The notes below the pieces were generated by a model. That model worked only from the letters and a program-made list of their open reading frames with translations. It made no database searches and was not told the origin of the DNA. Of a stretch of 64,000 nt of DNA, positions 32,415 through 40,815 are shown in pieces (position 1 is the stretch's first letter; each line of letters starts with the position of its first letter). The DNA is from WJMT01 sp964445575. Lineage in GTDB: Bacteria > Acidobacteriota > Aminicenantia > Aminicenantales > Aminicenantaceae. The DNA is taken from contig CAYULB010000001.1 of the NCBI GenBank assembly GCA_964445575.1, positions 124,001-188,000 of the forward strand. The letters are read 5' to 3'. The position numbers and the translations under genes are program-made.

Positions 32415-33381
32415 GTTGCGTCTCCCATTGGTGAATTCCATCCCTGACCGCTGCGGACAGAGCCTGTATGTATTGAGGAAACAAGCCCGGCGCCGGGACG
32501 CGGGAAAAGACCAATCCCCGGACCCGGCATTTTTGCTTGAATTCGATATCCAAGTCATAAAGAGTTTCCAGATTCTCCGTGGAAAAGCTGAGAGGATGGG
32601 CGATGATATGCTCTTTCCCCGCAGTAGAAATTTCTTCCAGGACTTCTATCAGAGAGGGGCCCTGCCATGGCACCGGCCCCAGCCGGCTTTGATAGGCGGT
32701 TCGAACCATTAACCGGGGGGACAGGGTTCGGGAAATGGAGGAGACCGTGGATTCCACCTGTTTTACATAAGGATCGTCCTGTTTAACCCGGCTCACAGGT
32801 ATGGCGTGGGCAATAAATACGACCGCTGTTTTGTCCAAAGAAATCGGGGAATTTATAAAACGGTGCAATAACTCTCTGTGCGCGGATATAAACAGAGGAT
32901 GATCGTAATGATGAGGGATGATGTGAACCGGTCCGTTCCATAATGAGGACTTCTCGAAATAATCTAAAGCGGATAGAGTGGTGGTTGTGGAAAATTGAGG
33001 GTAAAGGGGGAGAAGCACCAAATGGTCCACACCCCGGTCCTTAAGACGGGATATTCCATGGGGAATAAACGGCCGGCTGTAGCGCATCCCAATCTCTACG
33101 GGAATAGAAACGGCATTTTCCAAAGCCGCCCGCTGCTTTTCAGTCTCCTCAGGCAGCGGGGATAATCCCCCGATGGCTTGGTACCGGAGAGCGGTCTTTC
33201 CAGTCCGCATCCGGGCTATGATTTTAGCCAGGATTGTGCGGAGAGTACGGGGAAGCGGAAGAATATGACGGTCCCGGAATATTTGGTAAAGAAAATCCGA
33301 AATATCTTCGGGGGAAGAGGGACTGCCCATATTTATGAGAATAACGCCCCATAGGTTTTTTTGAGAGGTTTTTTCTTTCAT
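32407..33381 (-). CDS. hemH: ferrochelatase
   Basis: Inserts Fe2+ into the porphyrin. 324 residues, full length. Catalytic His192 lies in VVFIAHAIPVSRV and the partner Glu272 in SFSTENLETLYD; AYQSRLGPVPWQGPSL is the QSR-GP signature. With HemY present the protoporphyrin-dependent route is expected, although sequence alone does not separate proto- from coproporphyrin ferrochelatase. It starts 10 bases after hemN and overlaps hemG by 8. Confidence 0.95.
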   Translation of the reverse strand: MKEKTSQKNLWGVILINMGSPSSPEDISDFLYQIFRDRHILPLPRTLRTILAKIIARMRTGKTALRYQAIGGLSPLPEETEKQRAALENAVSIPVEIGMRYSRPFIPHGISRLKDRGVDHLVLLPLYPQFSTTTTLSALDYFEKSSLWNGPVHIIPHHYDHPLFISAHRELLHRFINSPISLDKTAVVFIAHAIPVSRVKQDDPYVKQVESTVSSISRTLSPRLMVRTAYQSRLGPVPWQGPSLIEVLEEISTAGKEHIIAHPLSFSTENLETLYDLDIEFKQKCRVRGLVFSRVPAPGLFPQYIQALSAAVRDGIHQWETQHA

Positions 33382-33391
33382 CTTATCTTGT

Positions 33392-34774
33392 TCATACGGT
33401 TTTGGAATAGCGGCCTTCGGCGTTTTCGGTTCTTATGTACTGATCGAATATCATGCAGATATTCCGGATGAAAAACCGCCCCAATGGAGTTACTTCCAAA
33501 TGATTCCTCCTCATACACAAGAGTCCTTCTTTCTGCAGAGGAATCAATTTCTTTAGCTCCCATGAAAAATGACGGGAAAAAGAAATATTCCATTTTTTCT
33601 CGATTTGTGAGCGGTTTAAATAAAAATTACAGAAAAGCTCCAAAATAATTTCCCGCCGGAGCAGGTCTTCTTTGGTGAGAATGATTCCTTTGTGCCAGTG
33701 AAGACTTCTTTTTCTGTTTATATATGCTGAAATATCTTTGCTGTTCTGGACATAAGTCCCGTGGACTGAGCTTATGCTCGAAGCGCCGATACCCAGAAGG
33801 TCGAGCCCTTTCTGTGTTGTGTATCCCATAAAGTTTCGCGTCAAAGTCCGGTTCTGCAAAGCTTGGAAAAGTTCATCTTCGGGCAGCGCGAAATGATCCA
33901 TTCCGATATGCCGGTAACCGGCCTCGACCAAGTCCTCAAAAGCAGTGCCGAAAAGCATCATTCGTTCTTCCGGATTCGGCAAGGTGTATTTCTCCAGGGC
34001 TTTTTGATGCGGACTCACCCATGGAACATGGGCGTATCCGAAAAGGGCGATGCGGGCAGGACGGAGGGAGGCGATTTTTTTCACTGTTTTGGAGAAAGAC
34101 GAAGGATCTTGACCGGGAAGACCGTATATTAAGTCCAGGTTGACGGCACTGATCCCTTTGGAACGGAGATGCCCTATCAAATTTTGGAGATGTTCACTTT
34201 TAAGCTGTCTTTTTATTTTGGTCTGTACTTCTGGGTCAAGGTCCTGGACTCCGAAGCTGAAACGGTTGGATCCGGCTTCGATTAAATAGTCCAGATAGTT
34301 TTCATCTACAGTTCGGGGATCGATTTCGAGGGAAAGCTCGGCGTCTTCTGCAATATCAATTTCGTTTCGAATGAATTCCATGTAACCGGACAATTGCTGC
34401 GGGGTCATAATGGTGGGGGTACCCCCGCCGAGGGCGAGCTGACGGAGGGTGCGCCGGGAAGCAAAAGACCTGAGCAGTTTGGCGGCCTCTTTTTTAAGCG
34501 AGGATAGATATAGGCGCCGTGTTTCCGGACTGTGGTTGACTTCGGTGAAACAACCGCAGTATAAGCAGCGCCGGCGGCAAAAAGGGAAATGGGTGTAAAG
34601 AGACAATCCCGCCTTGGGACGGTTTCCTTTATTCCACATTGTTTTGACGGTTTGCATATCCACATCTCTGCTGAATTGAGGGGCTGTGGGATAGCTGGTA
34701 TAACGGGGCCCGCTGCAGGTGTATTTCTCCAAAAGGGAGCGAGGGATGTCCCGGGGATTGATTACTTTTTCCAT
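33392..34774 (-). CDS. hemN: oxygen-independent coproporphyrinogen III oxidase
   Basis: Radical SAM enzyme decarboxylating coproporphyrinogen III to protoporphyrinogen IX without oxygen. 460 residues, the full HemN length and not the shorter HemW type. The cluster cysteines are Cys66, Cys70 and Cys73 in FPFCRRRCLYCGCF, and LALGGGTPTIM follows. The N-terminal YTCSGPRYTSYPTAPQF is characteristic of true HemN. It overlaps hemE by 13 bases. Confidence 0.96.
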   Translation of the reverse strand: MEKVINPRDIPRSLLEKYTCSGPRYTSYPTAPQFSRDVDMQTVKTMWNKGNRPKAGLSLYTHFPFCRRRCLYCGCFTEVNHSPETRRLYLSSLKKEAAKLLRSFASRRTLRQLALGGGTPTIMTPQQLSGYMEFIRNEIDIAEDAELSLEIDPRTVDENYLDYLIEAGSNRFSFGVQDLDPEVQTKIKRQLKSEHLQNLIGHLRSKGISAVNLDLIYGLPGQDPSSFSKTVKKIASLRPARIALFGYAHVPWVSPHQKALEKYTLPNPEERMMLFGTAFEDLVEAGYRHIGMDHFALPEDELFQALQNRTLTRNFMGYTTQKGLDLLGIGASSISSVHGTYVQNSKDISAYINRKRSLHWHKGIILTKEDLLRREIILELFCNFYLNRSQIEKKWNISFSRHFSWELKKLIPLQKEGLLCMRRNHLEVTPLGRFFIRNICMIFDQYIRTENAEGRYSKTV

Positions 34775-35784
34775 TCGATCACGGATTGGACGAAAGCTTC
34801 AATTCCTGAAAGGGGCGTTTCCGGATTAAGGCCATGGCCTAAATTGACAATATGCCCCTTTCCTGCGGTTTCTTGTATCAATCTGTGCACGCGTTCCCGG
34901 ATAACTTCCGGCGGGGAGAAAAGCAAGGCGGGGTCGAGATTGCCTTGTAGCACGGTTTCCGTGCCCAATCTTTTTCTGATTTTGGATAAGGAGATCCGCC
35001 AGTCCACACTCAGCACATCCGCTCCCGTTGCGAATACGGCATCCAGATGTCCTGCCGCTCCATTAATGTAATAGATAACCGGAATAGAGGTTCTTTTCTT
35101 TACGGTTTGGATGATCCGCCGGATAAAGGGCTGGACAAATTTACGGTAATCTTCAGGATGCAGCTCTCCGGCCCAGGTATCAAAGAGCTGAACAGCCGTG
35201 GCGGAAGCTTCCGCTTGAAATATAAGATACTCTGAAATCACGCTGCTTAATATTTCCTGAAGTTCTAAAAAGAGGTCAGGATGGCGGAACATCCATTCTT
35301 TGGCTTTGGAATTTTTACCTGTGCTTTTCCCCTCAATCATGTATCGTGAAAGGGTGAACGGTGCACCGGAAAAACCCAGGACAGCGGTTTTTTTGATGGA
35401 GAGGTTTACACTCCGGATGGTTTCCGCTACATATTCGAGACGCAGCAGAAAATCTTTGGTTTTCAGGTTCTGAAGGTCTTTCTTTCCTGTAATGACCGGA
35501 GATAGAGACAGCTTGGGACTAAAGGAAACATTCATTCCCAGGGCATCGGGAATGACCAGAATATCGCTGAAAATAACCGCGGCATCTAAAGAGAACCGTT
35601 TGAGCGGCTGTAATGTGACCTCCGCCGCCAGCTCCGGATTCCGGCACAAGTCCCAAAAAGAATATTTTTCCCGTAAATGCCGGTATTCGGGCAAAGTTCG
35701 TCCGGCTTGCCGCATAATCCAAACGGGGGGGCGGTCCACATCTTCTCTTTTTGCGGCACTGAGGAAACGATCTTTCGAATACAT
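34762..35784 (-). CDS. hemE: uroporphyrinogen decarboxylase
   Basis: Converts uroporphyrinogen III to coproporphyrinogen III. 340 residues from ATG at 35784, the usual length, with AAGG just upstream; alternatives at 35799 and 35922 would add non-conserved residues. RPPVWIMRQAGRTLPEYR, the catalytic Asp in FSDILVIPDALG and VNLGHGLNPETP are present. It is the first enzyme gene after the two-component pair: 67 bases separate it from the response regulator, a gap that could hold an internal promoter. It overlaps hemN by 13. Confidence 0.96.
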   Translation of the reverse strand: MYSKDRFLSAAKREDVDRPPVWIMRQAGRTLPEYRHLREKYSFWDLCRNPELAAEVTLQPLKRFSLDAAVIFSDILVIPDALGMNVSFSPKLSLSPVITGKKDLQNLKTKDFLLRLEYVAETIRSVNLSIKKTAVLGFSGAPFTLSRYMIEGKSTGKNSKAKEWMFRHPDLFLELQEILSSVISEYLIFQAEASATAVQLFDTWAGELHPEDYRKFVQPFIRRIIQTVKKRTSIPVIYYINGAAGHLDAVFATGADVLSVDWRISLSKIRKRLGTETVLQGNLDPALLFSPPEVIRERVHRLIQETAGKGHIVNLGHGLNPETPLSGIEAFVQSVIEWKK

Positions 35785-35851
35785 GAGCCTTAAAGGCATT
35801 GTAACAAAATAAAAGGGGGTGATTGTCACAGGAATGTCATGGATTTTCGCG

Positions 35852-36538
35852 TTAGGATTCGTAGCGGTATCCTTTACCGTGGATGGATAAAAAATGTTTG
35901 GGTTTTTTGGGATTATCTTCAAATAGTTTGCGGAATTTTAGAATAAAGTTGTCCACAGTTCGAAGCGTCGGAGAGACATCCATTCCCCAAATTTCTTCTA
36001 ATAAATCTACACGGGAATGGGTTTCATGAGGATTTTCAACCAGAAATTTGAGAAACGTAACTTCTTTCTCTGATAGGACTTGTGGTCCCAAATTACTGGT
36101 ACATTTCCGGCTGGAGATGTCCAGACGGAAACGGTTGATGGATAAAATACCGCTGGAAGGAAGACGCCGTTTGCCCTGGCTTCTTCGAATCAAAGCATTG
36201 ACCCGTGCCAGCAGTTCTTTGAAATTGAACGGTTTTGTCATATAATCGTCTGCGCCTTTATTCAAATTGTGGATACGGGTGGAGATATCATTTTTGACGG
36301 TAAGCATCATAACGGGAGTATTATCTCCCTTTTCCCTTAAATTTCTTAAAAACTCTTCTCCGGACTGGCCGGGAAGCATGATATCCAGAATTATCAAATC
36401 GCAGATATTTCCCGGTGGAGAGGGAACCTGTTCCGCTGAAGAAAAATCCTGGACTTCGAATCCTTCGTTCTCCAATTGAAGTTTTATCATGGACCGGATA
36501 AGGTCATTGTCCTCAACCAGAATGATTTGTGCCTGCAT
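35852..36538 (-). CDS. OmpR-type response regulator at head of heme operon
   Basis: 228 residues from ATG at 36538, placed where the receiver begins (MQAQIILVEDND). The phospho-acceptor is Asp52 in LIILDIMLPGQSG, with Lys in DDYMTKPFNF. The C-terminal winged helix has LSEKEVTFLKFLVEN and VDNFILKFRKLFED, typical of OmpR/PhoB DNA binding. It follows the sensor kinase directly: the kinase stop is 2 bases upstream of this ATG. Probable regulator of the downstream heme genes (inference from position). Confidence 0.93.
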   Translation of the reverse strand: MQAQIILVEDNDLIRSMIKLQLENEGFEVQDFSSAEQVPSPPGNICDLIILDIMLPGQSGEEFLRNLREKGDNTPVMMLTVKNDISTRIHNLNKGADDYMTKPFNFKELLARVNALIRRSQGKRRLPSSGILSINRFRLDISSRKCTSNLGPQVLSEKEVTFLKFLVENPHETHSRVDLLEEIWGMDVSPTLRTVDNFILKFRKLFEDNPKKPKHFLSIHGKGYRYES

Positions 36539-36539
36539 A

Positions 36540-37700
36540 TCATTCACTCTTTTGCAAATAAAGACGAAATACAGCCCCTTTTCCCTTTCCCTCACTGAAA
36601 GCTTGAAGGTCTCCGTCCATTTCCCTGGCAAGAGCCCGTGAAATGTATAATCCCATTCCTGTACCCCGCTGCCTGGCCGGAAGTTCCGAATCAAGAATTT
36701 CAAAAGCATGAAACAGGGATCCCGCTTTTTTTGGCTCGAATCCCGGTCCATTGTCCCGGAATTCCACCCATGTTTTTCGGCCGGAAGTTTTTACGGAAAC
36801 ATCGAGAAGAAGATGAGGACCGGCGTATTTAACCGCGTTGTCGGTAAGATTGTCAAAAATCACTTTCAGGGCGTGCTCGTCGGCACGCACCTTTAATTTT
36901 TTGGGTTGTTCAACATTCAATTTCAACGTTGCTTCGGTGAGAGACATGGGGCTCTTTTGGAAATAATTTTTTATAAACCGGGGGAGATCCACGGTTGTTA
37001 AATTGAGGGATTCCCGGCTTTTTAAGCGATACCCGGATAAAATATTTTCCGTCAGCTTCTCCTGCCGTTTGACTTGTTTAAGAGCCAGATCAACGTAAGA
37101 GGCAATATCTTTGAAGCGGGGATGGGATTGAAGGTTTTGAAGAAATGCTTTTATGCCGGTAATGGGTGTTTTTAATTCATGAGCCGAGCGTTCCCAGAAC
37201 CCTGTAATTTCCCGGGCGGTTCTGCGTTCTACTTGAATAGACCGGTAGAAAAAAATGATGATAATCAAAAGAACCAGAATAAAAAATCCGGATTCGCCCA
37301 TCAGCATGAAATTTTTGCTTTGGTAATCTTCTTCAATCTGGGCGGATACATGTTCTGCGGGCAGAACCCAATAACCCGGCCATTTGGGAGCTAATGATTT
37401 TGCGAAAGGGGTATTCCCGGGAAGTTCGGTTACAATCTTGAAACGAGAGTCTTGACCGCAGATACCCGGTTCGGGTGCAAATTCTGTATTTTCCGCTAGA
37501 GTTTGACAGAGGAGAGTGGCCTCAAGTTCTAATATCCGGTACTGTTGATCCTTTTGTTTCTGAATGGAAGCCCCGATAAATACAGACCACCAAACCAGAA
37601 GGGAAGCCATGGACAAAAGCGCGGTTCCGAACAGGATATGATGACGGTAGCCTTTGAAAGGGCCTTTTGTACTTTCTCTTATTTTTTGTTTTGAAGCCAT
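36540..37700 (-). CDS. membrane sensor histidine kinase at head of heme operon
   Basis: 386 residues from ATG at 37700. Membrane segments lie near 24-44 and 137-152, flanking a roughly 90-residue periplasmic sensor with two Cys (Cys65 and Cys81). HisKA has His174 in RSAHELKTPITG, and the ATPase has DNLTDNAVKYAG and FRDNGPGFEPK. No HAMP domain is clear. It is the promoter-proximal gene of the twelve-gene minus-strand operon. The signal is unknown; heme, redox or oxygen are natural guesses. An earlier in-frame start at 37796 would add a second hydrophobic-poor extension and is not preferred. Confidence 0.92.
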   Translation of the reverse strand: MASKQKIRESTKGPFKGYRHHILFGTALLSMASLLVWWSVFIGASIQKQKDQQYRILELEATLLCQTLAENTEFAPEPGICGQDSRFKIVTELPGNTPFAKSLAPKWPGYWVLPAEHVSAQIEEDYQSKNFMLMGESGFFILVLLIIIIFFYRSIQVERRTAREITGFWERSAHELKTPITGIKAFLQNLQSHPRFKDIASYVDLALKQVKRQEKLTENILSGYRLKSRESLNLTTVDLPRFIKNYFQKSPMSLTEATLKLNVEQPKKLKVRADEHALKVIFDNLTDNAVKYAGPHLLLDVSVKTSGRKTWVEFRDNGPGFEPKKAGSLFHAFEILDSELPARQRGTGMGLYISRALAREMDGDLQAFSEGKGKGAVFRLYLQKSE

Positions 37701-37939
37701 ACCAGTGAAAAACAGGCGTTTTATGGTACATAGCGTAAAAGATTTTAATGTGAAATGCAATTCCGGCAAACCCATGATCAAGAGAAATCGTGTCATGAAA
37801 AGCGGAAATAATCAGGATAAGACGGCGCCACTTATGATTTGACCAATCTGGCCACTATTAAGCAGTGGCTAAATAAATTAGAAAAGAAGAGAAATAGCAA
37901 TCAATGATTTTATAGAAAAAATCAGTATAAATTTCAATT

Positions 37940-38574
37940 ATGAAGCTTAGAGATTACCTTAAAGAAGCCACAAAAGAAATAAAATCAAAAGAGGAAAGTC
38001 AAAAGTTCTGGTTTTCTTCCTTGAAACGGTTTTTCTCTTATATAAAAGAACATTGGAAGAAACTTGCCTTTGGTTCGTTCCTGATGATAGTGGTCTCTCT
38101 TTTAGCCCTGCCCACACCTTATATTAGGAAATACATTGTGGGTGATATCATTGCCGCAAAAAATATCAAATATCTCCATCTGGCAGTACTCATCTTATTA
38201 GCCTGGATTATTTACGAGTCGAGGTGGCTGCAGATGCGAGGCGCAGGGCATGAAGCGGTGGTCCTTCACTGCAAATGGTCTGCAACGAAGCAGAAGCAGT
38301 GAGATCGGCTTGCCTTGATGGTAAAAAAACGGCGATCAAAATAAAAAATACAAACAAGAAAAATGTTCAAGACATTGTTCTTGAAAAAATCTTGTACATA
38401 GCTGAAAATAAGTTAATAATGAGAATATCGCCATTTTTTTATGAATAGGTTAGGTTAGCTATTCAACTAATAAAACTTATGGTTTCCTTTTTCACCGACT
38501 ACTTTTTCAACATCTTCAATCAGGAAATCATTGTCCGAATAAAAAAAGACCTTTTTCGCAGAATCCTAAGACTT
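37940..38574 (+). pseudogene. ABC transporter membrane-domain fragment split by a MITE
   Basis: The 5' part (37940-38201) encodes an exporter-type N-terminus: amphipathic lead, then SLKRFFSYIKEHWKKLAFGS and two membrane helices. A 253-bp MITE follows. The same transporter domain resumes after it (38455-38574: FFTDYFFNIFNQEIIV, RIKKDLFRRILRL, a typical exporter coupling segment) and is cut off at 38575 by the radical SAM duplicate. No nucleotide-binding domain remains. Just upstream, 37821-37907 encodes a 28-codon C-terminal-looking fragment (TNLATIKQWLNKLEKK), perhaps of the gene that preceded it. Base composition resembles the host flanks, not the heme island. Confidence 0.8.
38202..38454 (-). 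mobile_element. MITE-like element, long form, inserted in ABC transporter gene
   Basis: 253 bp, inverted relative to the 22.4-kb copy, from CCTGGATTATTTACGAG to ATGAATAGGTTAGG. TTAG flanks both ends (38198-38201 and 38455-38458), a 4-bp target duplication. It disrupts the transporter reading frame, which is direct evidence of past mobility. Confidence 0.87.
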
Positions 38575-38832
38575 AAAGAAGACTTTAAATTTGACTGGTC
38601 AACTCAGGTAAGAGTGGATATTGCTAAGCATAAAGACCTCCTAAAGCTTATGTATAAAGCAGGCTGCCGTACTCTTTACATTGGATTGGAATCCGTCAAT
38701 CCTCAAAGCCTCCTATCCATAGAGAAAAAGAATCAGACCTTCTTAAAGGCCATGGATATTCTGACCAGCAAAAAGAATGCCAGCATAAAACTTGATTTCA
38801 GGCAAAAGATTGAATTGGATCAAAAAGAATAA
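38575..38832 (+). pseudogene. truncated, internally deleted radical SAM gene copy
   Basis: Encodes the same residues as the gene at 23724-25160 from EDFKFDWSTQVRVDIAKHKD to IEKK, then jumps to NQTFLKAMDILTSK and the normal C-terminus. The cluster cysteines and B12-like domain are absent. It is read in frame with the preceding ABC fragment from an ATG at 38479, giving a chimeric 117-codon frame that is an artefact of the junction. Confidence 0.88.
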
Positions 38833-38979
38833 ACGAAGCCTCCAAGTACACACAATGCGGATTGGGCTGGATTCTGGTCCATATACTGATAGCGAGTGTT
38901 TAATAGAAAACCTAAAAAGGAATTAAAATGAATCTTCATTCCTAAACCCGCAAAAGCGGTCAAAGGATATTTTTTCTCG
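38575..38979. repeat. right copy of island-flanking duplication
   Basis: 405 bp matching 24471-24626 joined to 25059-25307. It carries an internal part of the radical SAM gene with a 432-bp in-frame deletion, the shared stop at 38830-38832, and the 3' end of the outer-membrane gene. Beyond 38979 the complete outer-membrane gene continues; before 38575 lies the ABC fragment. Confidence 0.9.
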
Positions 38980-39446
38980 GGAGGCTCTATTTGTGTTTCA
39001 TATCCATAATCAGAAACATAAGTTTTCATTTCTGTGTTCAAAGCATAGCTCAACCCTATTCCTGTGTTGATAAAAAGTGTCAAGCGCTTTTTTTTGATGA
39101 GGTTTGTACCAAACATGATAAATCCAGAAGCATAATTATAAGTATTGATATTAACGGTATCATTGTCAGAAGGGTCTGTTAGGGTGGTCTTTCCTCTCAG
39201 ATTGTAGTGAAATTCTATTCCAAAAAAGAGCGGATAGATATCTGTTTTAAGTCCCATTCCCAATCCGCCGATGGTGAAAGGAGAGGCGATTGGGAAGTCA
39301 TTTTCTCCTTCCTTGTATTGGTCTTCAGAACCAGTTTTCCCAACAAAAGATCCTTTTCCAAATACATAAAAATCAGTAGAACCGAAACCTATATTTGTCA
39401 TAAAGAGTAAAAGAAAAATAAATATGCTTGTTTTGATATAATTCAT
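38820..39446 (-). CDS. outer-membrane beta-barrel protein
   Basis: 208 residues from ATG at 39446, which follows AAGGAG; an upstream in-frame ATG adds six residues without a ribosome site. A signal peptide ends near IGFGSTDF. The mature protein alternates hydrophobic and polar residues in short strands and ends in Phe (GGFVYSF), the hallmark of a Bam-dependent barrel of about eight strands. Its 3' 160 bases are duplicated at 25148-25307. It lies 14 bases downstream of the papain-like protease gene on the same strand. Confidence 0.8.
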   Translation of the reverse strand: MNYIKTSIFIFLLLFMTNIGFGSTDFYVFGKGSFVGKTGSEDQYKEGENDFPIASPFTIGGLGMGLKTDIYPLFFGIEFHYNLRGKTTLTDPSDNDTVNINTYNYASGFIMFGTNLIKKKRLTLFINTGIGLSYALNTEMKTYVSDYGYETQIEPPEKKYPLTAFAGLGMKIHFNSFLGFLLNTRYQYMDQNPAQSALCVLGGFVYSF

Positions 39447-39460
39447 TGACGGCTCCTTTC

Positions 39461-40771
39461 TCAAAATCGCCCTATCCCTCTTTTAACATTTATCACAGTG
39501 ATGTTCGCGGTAGTGGAGCTTTCAGACATACCATCTGTAACAGAAAATTTTAGTTGGTATTCCCCGGATTGGGTATAGGAAGGTGTCCATGAAAAAAGTC
39601 CTGAACTAGAATTGAAAGAAGCCCCATCAGGGAGATTTGGACAGCTGAAAGTCAAGGTATCTTCATCAGGATCGCTGGCTGTTACATAAAATGATAATTC
39701 CTGGCCTTCCTTCACTGTTTTGTCCGGGATCTCATGAATTTCTGGGGGGTTGTTTGAAGTTAAAACATTCCACGCTTTCAACACCCATTTTCCACCTTCA
39801 CATTCACCCATTCTGATCCTAAAATAACCATCTTCGCCCCAATCCAATCCCCATGAGTTTTTGCATATCCAGTAGTCCTGGAATTCATCATAGCCAACTA
39901 GCACCACTAAGTGACCCCCTTCATAGGAGGCTCCTACTGTTTTTTCATAGATGCCCGAAGTGTAATAATAGAAATCGCTGTAAACTTCCATGAAAAAGAC
40001 CAGAGGCCCGTTTTGAAGAGAGTTTTTTATAGCGTATTTGTCCACATAATTGCCCGTAACCCATCCCCAGTCTCCAATTTTAAACAATTTTTCATTCCAA
40101 TTGCTGCAGAGATGACAAGGGATATCATTAGCCTGATACGGGAAGCAATCTTCTGAGACGATTCCAGTTGTTTCCATATAATCAAAAGACATCCAAGCAT
40201 AACCTCCATTACAGTCACCCGCATTGGAACAGGAGATGAGATCTTGTTCAGATAGGTCAGGATAGTTTAGGGAAGTGGAGTGTCCTATGTTTAAAATATT
40301 TGCAATTTTAACAAAAAGCTGTGATGTTTCTCCATTTTCCCAACTTGACAGAAGGGAGGGGGAATACAGGTTGTTTTCTGTGTTGTATCGGGCCTCTACT
40401 GCCCCACAAGCTGCAAATGCCCAGCAGCTGCCGCAGTTCCCCTGGTCTTTTATTGATGTCATATAGTTTCGGTTGTTAGTATCACGCCAGTCGATTTGGT
40501 TGGGAAGAGCGGGATAACTTGGAACAGATAAGAGTTTTTCCGGATCAATATAAAGGGGCCTAAACGCGCCCAGCCTTTGTTTTCTTTCTTCCGGAAGCAG
40601 GTCAGCCAAGGATGTTTCTCCGGCTTTCCAATCCAGTCCCTCAAGGCGGATTTGTTGATTTATTCTCTTTATTTCATCTTGAGAAGAATTGTTAGGAAAG
40701 GGAAGGGTCCCTAAAAGAAGAAAAAAACTAATAAGAAGGAATATCAAAGCAGTGAATTTTAATTTTTTCAA
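39461..40771 (-). CDS. exported papain-family (C1A) protease with Ig-like C-terminus
   Basis: 436 residues. A signal peptide (about 1-24) and a short propeptide precede a complete papain domain: Cys116 in QGNCGSCWAFAAC, His287 in EGGHLVVLVGY and Asn305 in ICKNSWGLDWGEDG. From about residue 340 a single cadherin/He_PIG-type Ig-like domain follows (DKTVKEGQELSFYVTASDPD, GLFSWTPSYTQSGEY), probably for surface or substrate binding. It is a likely secreted endopeptidase feeding peptide uptake, and is the first gene of a short operon with the beta-barrel gene. Confidence 0.92.
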   Translation of the reverse strand: MKKLKFTALIFLLISFFLLLGTLPFPNNSSQDEIKRINQQIRLEGLDWKAGETSLADLLPEERKQRLGAFRPLYIDPEKLLSVPSYPALPNQIDWRDTNNRNYMTSIKDQGNCGSCWAFAACGAVEARYNTENNLYSPSLLSSWENGETSQLFVKIANILNIGHSTSLNYPDLSEQDLISCSNAGDCNGGYAWMSFDYMETTGIVSEDCFPYQANDIPCHLCSNWNEKLFKIGDWGWVTGNYVDKYAIKNSLQNGPLVFFMEVYSDFYYYTSGIYEKTVGASYEGGHLVVLVGYDEFQDYWICKNSWGLDWGEDGYFRIRMGECEGGKWVLKAWNVLTSNNPPEIHEIPDKTVKEGQELSFYVTASDPDEDTLTFSCPNLPDGASFNSSSGLFSWTPSYTQSGEYQLKFSVTDGMSESSTTANITVINVKRGIGRF

Positions 40772-40815
40772 ATCTTCCTCCTAAATCAATCGAATTTTAT
40801 TTTTAAACATCAATT

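Noticed and set aside
25308..37939. Prophage, integron or conjugative island
   Set aside because: There is no integrase, recombinase, phage structural or transfer gene, and no tRNA-borne attachment site; only metabolic and two-component genes are present.
38479..38832. 117-codon open frame as a real gene
   Set aside because: It joins an ABC-transporter fragment to an internally deleted radical SAM fragment across a junction; it is a chimera, not a protein family.
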